NCBI GenBank assembly: GCA_964585805.1
Contig: CAZPFE010000017.1
Span: 1-11,089, forward strand
DNA from: CAYLWZ01 sp964585805
GTDB lineage: Bacteria; Patescibacteriota; Minisyncoccia; Minisyncoccales; GWA2-38-27
Direction of reading: 5' to 3'
DNA: 11,089 bases
Part shown: piece by piece, positions 6,050 through 11,089 of the stretch
How positions within the stretch are numbered: the first letter of the stretch is position 1
Layout of the letters: the number at the start of each line of letters is the position of its first letter
The notes under the pieces: model-generated
What the model saw: only the letters and a program-made list of their open reading frames with translations
What the model was told of the DNA's origin: nothing
The model's database searches: none
Position numbers and translations under genes: made by a program

Positions 6050-7183
6050 ATGAAAGAGATGAAAGAGGTTAAATTGAGTTTATTGGTTCCTGAAAGATGG
6101 GAAAGAATGATAAGGGAATTTTTGGTTAAAGAGAAAGAAGCAAGGGAGGTTAATAGTAGAGATAAAGAATTAGAATTTATAGATGAACCGCGGTATGCCG
6201 AGTATGCAGAATGGCCTCATCTTCCGGAGAGAAAAAAGATTAAGGTTTGTTTTAAGGAGGATGGTGCAGCAGATGTAAAAATTAGATTTTTACCAGCAAG
6301 AGGTATTTCTTGCAATTGGTTCAAGTTCAGTAGCAACAGTGGCGAGTTTGTGGTTTATTATAAGAAGGAAGATTTATGTGCAGTAAGAACGATGGTGAAT
6401 ACTGTTATAGGGAATATTGTTCGGTGGAAGGAGGAACGAGATAAAATGGGAATGTTGCCGTGGGGTTTTAAGAAAGGACAAACGATAGAGGGAATTTGCT
6501 TAGGATTTTTGTCAGATTTTACTCCTCTGACAAAAAGAGATGTGGAAGAGGTAAAGAAGAAAGTCGCAAAGAAGAGAAAGTTGAGGGCAGTAACTGCTCT
6601 TTGTCTTCACGCGGATCAAGAAAGAAAGAGAATTGTTTATTTTTTGAAGGAGAAGAAGATACGAGAGGTCCAAAAGATGATTAGTAGACTTCCTCTGGAG
6701 AGGTTGGTTGTGGTGACTTTTCATCCGGACGATATTCCTGTTTTAGAGAGATTTGGAATAGAAAAAGTGATTCTTCCTTCTATCTACAGAGCGGAGGATA
6801 GGGAAGAACAACTGAAACGGCAGTGGAGGTTGTCTAAAGAAGTTTTTGAGAATCTTCCTTTTCCTGTAGATTTTCTTAAGATATCAGATATTTTGGATAG
6901 AGAAGTAATGGAAGAAGCAGAGAGAAGGGCAGAAGGGATGATTATAGAAATTCAAAAAGACCCACCACCAGTTTTTAGGTTTTTATCTACAAATGAGATG
7001 AAAAGGAGGATAAAGGGGGAGGCAGCATTGTGCCTCTCTCTTACTCAGATGTCTTGCGATTTTTATTTAGGATTGGAAGTTCACTCCAAGTACTGGAAAA
7101 CGGGAAATCTGTATAAGTGGGGAGAGAGATATCTCCCTACTTTCTGGCTACCATCTTCCTTAAGACAGCATTGGGGATGGTAG
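6050..7183 (+). CDS. Uncharacterised 377-residue protein with Trp-rich C-terminus
   Basis: I do not recognise this protein and assign no function. It is soluble: there is no signal peptide or membrane helix. The N-terminal part (1-60) is highly charged and helical. Residues 62-105 look like beta strands. Residues 160-215 are Lys/Arg/Glu-rich helices. A strand-helix-strand pattern follows (RAVTALCL at 179-186, LVVVTFHPDD at 219-228, EKVILPSI at 238-245), as in Rossmann-like alpha/beta folds. The last 30 residues hold five Trp (349, 357, 366, 375, 377) and end in HWGW. It is clearly less A+T-rich than its neighbours: sampled 60-nt rows give about 28-48% GC, against about 20% in a sampled rsmH row. 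It has a strong Shine-Dalgarno and lies between two terminators, so it looks like an independent, possibly transferred unit. Low-complexity coding with long uninterrupted frame, good start signals and a following terminator support a real gene. Confidence 0.85.
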   Translation: MKEMKEVKLSLLVPERWERMIREFLVKEKEAREVNSRDKELEFIDEPRYAEYAEWPHLPERKKIKVCFKEDGAADVKIRFLPARGISCNWFKFSSNSGEFVVYYKKEDLCAVRTMVNTVIGNIVRWKEERDKMGMLPWGFKKGQTIEGICLGFLSDFTPLTKRDVEEVKKKVAKKRKLRAVTALCLHADQERKRIVYFLKEKKIREVQKMISRLPLERLVVVTFHPDDIPVLERFGIEKVILPSIYRAEDREEQLKRQWRLSKEVFENLPFPVDFLKISDILDREVMEEAERRAEGMIIEIQKDPPPVFRFLSTNEMKRRIKGEAALCLSLTQMSCDFYLGLEVHSKYWKTGNLYKWGERYLPTFWLPSSLRQHWGW

Positions 7184-7195
7184 AATAAAGAGAAC

Positions 7196-7227
7196 AAAGG
7201 GGCTTTTATAGCCCCTTTTTTATTTTT
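7196..7227 (+). terminator. Rho-independent terminator of the 6050 gene
   Basis: AAAGGGGCT (7196-7204) and AGCCCCTTT (7210-7218) form a perfect 9-bp stem with a 5-nt loop and a T-rich tail. It begins 12 nt after the stop codon. The stem plus TTTTTTATTTT tail closely resembles the hairpin that precedes this gene. Confidence 0.92.
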
Positions 7228-7269
7228 TAATTTTTTTTATAATAAAAATAAAAAATTAAAATTAAATTT

Positions 7270-8223
7270 ATGTTTGTTTTTGATTTTCATCAAGATATTG
7301 CTTGGAAAAGGATAAATAATGTAGATAGTTTTTTTAGAAAAAATTGTTTATGGCAAAAAGAAAATAAAAAATTTCCAAATCAAGTTGATTTACCTCGTTT
7401 AGAGGAAGTAAATGTTAAATTGGTTTTTGCTTCTTCTTTTGATGAGAAAGGGGATGTAAAGAATATAAAGAAGCAAATAGATTTTTATCGGCTGCTTTCT
7501 CAAGAATACCCAGATAAATTTTCTTTAATTAAGGATTTTAAAGATATAAAAGATGTTTTGGAAAATAATAAAATCGGTTTTCTGCTTCATATTGAAGGTT
7601 TAGATTTTATCAAAAGCGAAGAGGATTTAAAATTAATTGATGAGTTTTTTGATTTAGGAGTGCGTTCTGTTGGCTTAACTCACAACCAAGAAAATTATCT
7701 TGCTGGAGGGGCTTTGTCAAAAGGAAAATTAAAATGTTTAGGTAGAAAATTAATTGAGAAGTGTCAAAAGAAAGGCATAATTATTGATTTGGCTCATCTT
7801 AATAAGGTTAGTTTTAGTGGAGTTTTAAAAGAGTTAAGTCAGCCTCCTTTGTTTTCTCACGGCAATGTTAAAAGTTTATTTTCTCATCCCCGTAATTTAA
7901 ATGATGAACAGATGAAGGAAATAATTAATAGAGACGGATTGATTGGAATTAGTTTTGTTCCTCGTTTTTTGAAAGAAAATACTTTAGAACAGGTGTATCT
8001 TAACTTTAAATATATTTTAAATCTTGGCGGAGAGAGAAATATGGCGATTGGAAGTGATTTTGATGGAATGTTGGGTGAAGAATTAGTAAAGGATTTAGAG
8101 TCTGTTGATAAACTTAAATTTTTGGATAAATATTTAAAAGAAAAAAAATTGTCTCAGAAGACAAGAGAAAAAATATTTTTCAAAAATGGTTTTGAATTTT
8201 TAGAAAAAATTTTAAAAAATTGA
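7270..8223 (+). CDS. Membrane dipeptidase-like zinc metallopeptidase (peptidase family M19)
   Basis: This 317-residue protein belongs to the M19 renal dipeptidase family, amidohydrolase-fold enzymes that hydrolyse dipeptides, including some with D-residues, with two zinc ions. All expected ligands are visible: HxD near the N-terminus (H7, D9), the bridging Glu in HIEG (E109), His in DLAH (H176) and His in FSHGN (H197). The 21-residue spacing of the last two equals that in human DPEP1 (198 and 219). The catalytic Asp is in GSDFDG (D263). VRSVGLTHNQEN and SHPRNLNDEQ are also family motifs. There is no signal peptide or lipobox, so it is probably cytoplasmic despite the family name. Roles in using scavenged peptides or recycling wall peptides are inferences. 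The start is the ATG two codons before FDFH, with no Shine-Dalgarno. It stands alone after a terminator, and about 140 nt separate it from the next promoter. Confidence 0.93.
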   Translation: MFVFDFHQDIAWKRINNVDSFFRKNCLWQKENKKFPNQVDLPRLEEVNVKLVFASSFDEKGDVKNIKKQIDFYRLLSQEYPDKFSLIKDFKDIKDVLENNKIGFLLHIEGLDFIKSEEDLKLIDEFFDLGVRSVGLTHNQENYLAGGALSKGKLKCLGRKLIEKCQKKGIIIDLAHLNKVSFSGVLKELSQPPLFSHGNVKSLFSHPRNLNDEQMKEIINRDGLIGISFVPRFLKENTLEQVYLNFKYILNLGGERNMAIGSDFDGMLGEELVKDLESVDKLKFLDKYLKEKKLSQKTREKIFFKNGFEFLEKILKN

Positions 8224-8363
8224 TATAAATTTTAATTTTTTTAGATAAAGAAGAAAAAAAGAAGAAAGAAAAAAACAAGGAGAGAATGAAATGGAAAATA
8301 AAAAAGAAAAGAAAGAGAAATAGCGAAATTTGAGAGAAATATATAAAAGTAAAAAATTAAAAA

Positions 8364-8392
8364 TTGACAAAAAGGAAATAAATTTTTAAATT
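8364..8392 (+). promoter_or_regulatory. Promoter of tRNA-Glu
   Basis: A perfect -35 TTGACA (8364-8369) is followed 16-17 nt later by a weak AT-rich -10 (TTAAAT/TAAATT, 8386-8392). Initiation would fall a few bases before the mature tRNA at 8405. The 140 nt between the M19 stop and this promoter are purine-rich with no supported gene. Confidence 0.6.
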
Positions 8393-8404
8393 AAAGTCAA
8401 TAAT

Positions 8405-8477
8405 GGCCTCGTCATCTAGTGGATCAGGATACATGGTTCTCAGCCATGTCACACGGGTTCGAATCCCGTCGAGGCCG
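8405..8477 (+). tRNA. tRNA-Glu (anticodon CUC)
   Basis: A full cloverleaf folds. The acceptor stem GGCCTCG (8405-8411) pairs perfectly with CGAGGCC (8470-8476). The anticodon stem CATGG/CCATG encloses the loop TTCTCAG, giving anticodon CTC, which reads GAG. The T-arm ACGGG/CCCGT has loop TTCGAAT. The discriminator is G (8477), as usual for tRNA-Glu. CCA is not encoded (CTA follows), so a CCA-adding enzyme is needed. The CUC anticodon implies that a separate UUC tRNA reads GAA elsewhere. Confidence 0.97.
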
Positions 8478-8520
8478 CTAATATTTATCTTAATCAAGAA
8501 ATAAAATATTTCTCTTCATC

Positions 8521-8549
8521 AAAAAGAAACAATTACTGTTTCTTTTTTT
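8521..8549 (+). terminator. Terminator after tRNA-Glu (probably bidirectional)
   Basis: AAAAAGAAACA (8521-8531) and TGTTTCTTTTT (8537-8547) form a perfect 11-bp stem with loop ATTAC and more T after it. The A-run on the left gives a U-tract on the other strand too, so it could also back up the topA/tRNA-Leu terminator. Confidence 0.8.
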
Positions 8550-8589
8550 ATTTTTAAAGAAATTACTGATGGGATTTTAATTTTTATTA

Positions 8590-8623
8590 ACAAGAAAAAA
8601 ATTCCAACATTAAGTTGGAATTT
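8590..8623 (-). terminator. Terminator of the topA-tRNA-Leu transcript
   Basis: AAATTCCAAC (8599-8608) and GTTGGAATTT (8614-8623) form a perfect 10-bp stem with a 5-nt loop. On the - strand it is followed by a run of T (the A-run at about 8595-8601 on +). It lies 28 nt past the 3' end of tRNA-Leu. Confidence 0.85.
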
Positions 8624-8650
8624 GAAGATTGAATATTTATTTTTATTTAG

Positions 8651-8734
8651 TGCCGCGGGTGGGAGTCGAACCCACAAGGGATTAATCCCATACGATTTTG
8701 AGTCGTACGCGTATACCAATTCCGCCACCGCGGC
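8651..8734 (-). tRNA. tRNA-Leu (anticodon CAA)
   Basis: On the - strand, acceptor GCCGCGG pairs with CCGCGGC. The D-arm has TGGCGGAATTGGTA, a typical tRNA-Leu form. The anticodon stem TACGA/TCGTA encloses CTCAAAA, giving anticodon CAA, which reads UUG. A long class II variable arm (TGGGATTAATCCC) follows, then T-arm GTGGG/CCCAC with loop TTCGACT, and discriminator A, the leucine identity base. CCA is not encoded. Its 5' end lies 7 nt after the topA stop, so it is probably cut out of the topA transcript by RNase P. Confidence 0.97.
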
Positions 8735-8741
8735 ATTTTTA

Positions 8742-10862
8742 TTATTTTGCCATATTTTTTTTAAAATCGCAATTTTTATTACTGCATTTGATTTGTTTAT
8801 TTTTTTCTACTAAAAGAGAACCGCATTTAGGGCATATTTCTCCGCTCGGTTTGTCCCATAAAGCAAAATTGCATTTTGGAAACTTATTACAGGCATAAAA
8901 TATTTTTCCTTTTTTTGTTCTTTTTTCAATAATTTCTCCTTCACCGCATTTTGGGCATTGAATATGAAGATTATTTTTTTCTATTGGCTCGGTATATTTA
9001 CATTTTGGAAAGTTTGAACAAGCGTAAAATTTACCAAATTTTCCTAATTTTATAACTAATGGAGCGCCGCATTTGGGGCATTTTTTGTCTATTGTTTGGT
9101 CAATAAATTCTTTTTTTGAAACTTCTTCATATTTCTTTTTTAAATTTTCAGCAAAGGGAAGGTAAAATTCTTGGCAGACCTTTGTCCAATCTTTCTTTCC
9201 TTTAGCAATTTCATCTAAGTCCTTTTCCATTTTAGCAGTAAATTTAATATCTATAATTGTAGGGAAGTGTTTTACTAAAATATCATTAACAATTACTCCT
9301 ATTTCTGTTGGAAAAAATCTTTTCTGCTCATCTTTTTGAACATAGTTTCTTTCTTGGATTGTTGATAATATTGGAGCATAAGTTGATGGCCGTCCAATGC
9401 CGTTTTCTTCTAAAACTTTAATTAAGCTTGCTTCATTATATCTTGAGGGCGGTTTAGTGAAATGTTGGGAAGAAGTTATTTTTATTGCTTCTAATTCGTC
9501 ATTTTTTTCTAAAAGCGGCAGTTCATTTTCTTTTGATTTAAGAGGATAAACTTTTAAAAATCCGTCAAATTTTAGAGTTTTGCCATTTGCTTGGAAAATG
9601 TATTGAGAATTTTTTTCTTGATTTTCTTTAATTTCGGCAATTATTTCTATTTTAGTGGAATCAAAAATAGCTTCTTTCATTTGAGAAGCAATAAATCTTT
9701 GCCAAATTAACTGGTAAAGTTTGAGTTGGTTTTTTTCTAATTTAATTTTTTCTGGTGTTTCTTCTGGATGCGCTGGTCTAATTGCTTCATGGGCTTCTTG
9801 GGCGCTTTTGCTTTTTGTTTTGAATGTTCGAAAAAATCCTGGCCAATAATGGCTGCCAAAGTTGTTTTCAATAATTTTCTTGGCTGAGATTAAAGATTCT
9901 TGAGAAAGGTTTAAAGAATCGGTGCGGTGATAAGTTATTTTACCAGTTTCATAAAGTTGTTGGGCAATATTCATTGTCATTTTTGCTGGCCAATGAAATT
10001 TTTGCCAAGCCGCCTGTTGGAGGGTAGAAGTTGTAAAAGGAGGAAGAGGATTTTTCTTGATTTCTTTTTTTTCAATTTTTAGAATGCGGTATTTTGCTTT
10101 TTTGAGGTTTTCTAAAATTTTTTCTGCTTCTTCTTTTTTCTTGATGCCTGGTTTAGGGATTTTTTTCCCGTTTATTTTAGTTAAAAGGGCAGAAAAACTA
10201 TCTTCATCTTTGCCACTCTTTTTTTGAAATTTTCCTTCAATTAGCCAGTATTCTTCAGGAATAAAATTTTCTATTTCCCGTTCTCTTTCTACAATTATTC
10301 TTAAGGCAACAGATTGAACCCTGCCGGCAGAAAGGCCGCGGGCAACTTTTTTCCAAAGAAAGGGAGACAATTTATAACCAACTATTCTGTCTAGTATTCG
10401 ACGGGCTTGTTGAGCGTTGACTAAGTTTAGATCTATTTGGCGAGGATTTTTTAAAGCTTTTTCAATTGCCTTTTTCGTAATTTCATGAAAAACTATTCTT
10501 TGATAGGATTTTTCTTTGTTATTATGCTTTAAATTTTTAAGATTTGTTTCAGGTTTTTGAAATTTTTTAAGATTAAGAACTTGGCTTAAGTGCCAGGCAA
10601 TTGCTTCTCCTTCTCTATCTTCATCAGTGGCTAAAATGATTAAGCCTGTTTTCTCTGCTTCTTTTTTTAAAGAATTAACTCTTTTTTTAGCTTTAAGAGG
10701 AATAATATATTTTGGTTTAAAATTATTTTCAATATCAATACCAAAACTGCTTTTTGGTAAATCTCTAATGTGACCATAAGAAGAAAGGACTTTATAATTA
10801 GGTCCTAAAAATTTGCTGATTGTATTTGCTTTTGTAGGTGATTCTACTATTATAAGGGGCAT
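8742..10862 (-). CDS. topA: DNA topoisomerase I (type IA)
   Basis: TopA relaxes negatively supercoiled DNA by cutting one strand through a 5'-phosphotyrosine. The 706-residue protein has an N-terminal TOPRIM domain (about 1-125) with the metal-site Glu in VESPTKA (E7) and DEDREGE (D80, D82, E84). The type IA core (about 140-570) includes SAGRVQSVALRIIVERE, the catalytic tyrosine Y311 in ITYHRTDS (often ITYMRTDS; H at this spot is a mild variation), EAHEAIRP and GIGRPSTYA. Three C-terminal four-cysteine zinc ribbons follow: C595/598/615/621, C636/639/658/664 and C677/680/693/698. The start MPLIIVESPTKA is the family N-terminus, with no Shine-Dalgarno upstream. The gene is transcribed toward the + strand genes, with tRNA-Leu 7 nt downstream. 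No clear promoter is seen upstream, where AT-rich sequence gives way to C/T-rich repeats. Confidence 0.98.
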   Translation of the reverse strand: MPLIIVESPTKANTISKFLGPNYKVLSSYGHIRDLPKSSFGIDIENNFKPKYIIPLKAKKRVNSLKKEAEKTGLIILATDEDREGEAIAWHLSQVLNLKKFQKPETNLKNLKHNNKEKSYQRIVFHEITKKAIEKALKNPRQIDLNLVNAQQARRILDRIVGYKLSPFLWKKVARGLSAGRVQSVALRIIVEREREIENFIPEEYWLIEGKFQKKSGKDEDSFSALLTKINGKKIPKPGIKKKEEAEKILENLKKAKYRILKIEKKEIKKNPLPPFTTSTLQQAAWQKFHWPAKMTMNIAQQLYETGKITYHRTDSLNLSQESLISAKKIIENNFGSHYWPGFFRTFKTKSKSAQEAHEAIRPAHPEETPEKIKLEKNQLKLYQLIWQRFIASQMKEAIFDSTKIEIIAEIKENQEKNSQYIFQANGKTLKFDGFLKVYPLKSKENELPLLEKNDELEAIKITSSQHFTKPPSRYNEASLIKVLEENGIGRPSTYAPILSTIQERNYVQKDEQKRFFPTEIGVIVNDILVKHFPTIIDIKFTAKMEKDLDEIAKGKKDWTKVCQEFYLPFAENLKKKYEEVSKKEFIDQTIDKKCPKCGAPLVIKLGKFGKFYACSNFPKCKYTEPIEKNNLHIQCPKCGEGEIIEKRTKKGKIFYACNKFPKCNFALWDKPSGEICPKCGSLLVEKNKQIKCSNKNCDFKKNMAK

Positions 10863-10905
10863 AATAAGAATTTAAATTTTATTTTATTTCCCATCCCCCT
10901 CCTCA

Positions 10906-10934
10906 CCTCCCCCTTCCCAGAGGGAAGGGGGAGG
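10906..10934. repeat. G/C-rich perfect palindrome, copy 1
   Basis: CCTCCCCCTTCCC (10906-10918), loop AGA, then GGGAAGGGGGAGG (10922-10934) form a 13-bp perfect inverted repeat. It has no T-tail in either direction, so it is not a standard terminator. Its outer 9 bp (CCTCCCCCT/AGGGGGAGG) are shared with the palindrome at 11055-11079, which suggests a dispersed REP-like or MITE-like family. It lies 44 nt upstream of topA. Confidence 0.8.
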
Positions 10935-11023
10935 ATTTGAATAAGGAAGGTTCTTTTTCCTCTCTTCTCCTCTCTAAAAAAGGAGGATTTGTCTTTCCCT
11001 TCTTCTTTTCCTCCTCTCTTTAC

Positions 11024-11068
11024 TTTCTTCCTCCCCCTCCTCTTTTTATTTCTTCCTCCCCCTCCTCT
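11024..11068. repeat. Tandem direct repeat, pyrimidine-rich, two 20-nt copies
   Basis: The 20-nt unit TTTCTTCCTCCCCCTCCTCT is present at 11024-11043 and again at 11049-11068 (25-nt period). Its core CCCCCTCCTC appears a third time at 10895-10904. The second copy supplies the left arm of palindrome copy 2. Confidence 0.85.
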
Positions 11069-11079
11069 GGAGGGGGAGG
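11055..11079. repeat. G/C-rich perfect palindrome, copy 2
   Basis: CCTCCCCCTCC (11055-11065), loop TCT, then GGAGGGGGAGG (11069-11079) form an 11-bp perfect inverted repeat with the same 9-bp outer arms as copy 1. The window ends 10 nt later. The whole 10891-11068 stretch is mostly C/T on the + strand, apart from the palindromes' right arms and a short G/A stretch, and holds no supported gene. Confidence 0.8.
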
Positions 11080-11089
11080 GTTAAGGAGG

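Noticed and set aside
6496..6724. Short open frames on both strands inside the 6050 gene
   Set aside because: Both are contained in the 377-codon frame, which has the ribosome-binding site and terminator. The short frames have neither.
3725..8223. UGA recoded as glycine (code 25)
   Set aside because: TGA ends rsmH, ftsI and the M19 gene exactly where the protein families end, and no in-frame TGA falls inside conserved domains.
8286..8331. A tiny Lys-rich ORF after an AAGGAGAG sequence, downstream of the M19 gene
   Set aside because: The frames are only 10-15 codons long, the sequence is a purine tract where AGGAG arises by chance, and no terminator follows directly.
8519..8898. Short open frames on both strands over tRNA-Leu and the topA 3' end
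   Set aside because: They run through a well-folded tRNA and hairpins, or antisense to the zinc ribbons of topA.
10890..11089. A CRISPR array
   Set aside because: The repeats are only two 20-nt copies with a 5-nt gap and low-complexity pyrimidine sequence, with no spacer-like unique segments.

Overview
The window is a strongly A+T-rich bacterial chromosome segment. It has short intergenic gaps, a minimal division and cell-wall (dcw-type) gene block, and almost no Shine-Dalgarno sequences. Together with a divergent, compact ClpC-like ATPase, this suggests a reduced genome of the Patescibacteria/CPR type (Parcubacteria-like). That placement is inferred from gene style, not from a phylogenetic marker. 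TGA is used as an ordinary stop (rsmH, ftsI, the M19 peptidase), so the code is standard table 11 and not the UGA=Gly code of Gracilibacteria/SR1.

Layout on the + strand. (1) Positions 3-2177 hold the 3' part of a two-ATPase-domain Clp/Hsp100 protein that enters from the left edge and ends at a strong terminator. (2) Positions 2264-5784 hold a promoter and repeat-rich control region followed by mraZ-rsmH-ftsL-ftsI. These are tightly packed (9-nt gap, ATGA overlap, 18-nt gap) and probably form one transcript coupling septal peptidoglycan synthesis to the MraZ regulator. (3) Positions 5785-7225 hold a self-contained unit: a leader with two terminator-like hairpins, an unrecognised 377-codon gene that is visibly less AT-rich than its neighbours and has the only textbook ribosome-binding site in the window, and its own terminator. 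(4) Positions 7270-8223 hold an M19 membrane-dipeptidase-like metallopeptidase. (5) Positions 8405-8477 hold tRNA-Glu(CUC) with its own promoter and terminator.

On the - strand, topA (DNA topoisomerase I, 10862-8742) reads leftward and is followed after 7 nt by tRNA-Leu(CAA) and a terminator, converging on tRNA-Glu. The right edge (10890-11089) is a pyrimidine-rich intergenic repeat region with two related perfect G/C-rich palindromes, in sharp contrast to the rest of the window.

The most unusual points are: the Clp-like protein, whose first ATPase domain has lost key catalytic residues and whose pore loops and ClpP-docking motif appear to be missing; the cluster of TGTGGAAAA/TGTGGATAA boxes around the mraZ promoter, readable as MraZ operators or DnaA boxes; the possible attenuator in front of the orphan gene; and the orphan gene itself. 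No CRISPR array, transposase, prophage or defence system is visible.
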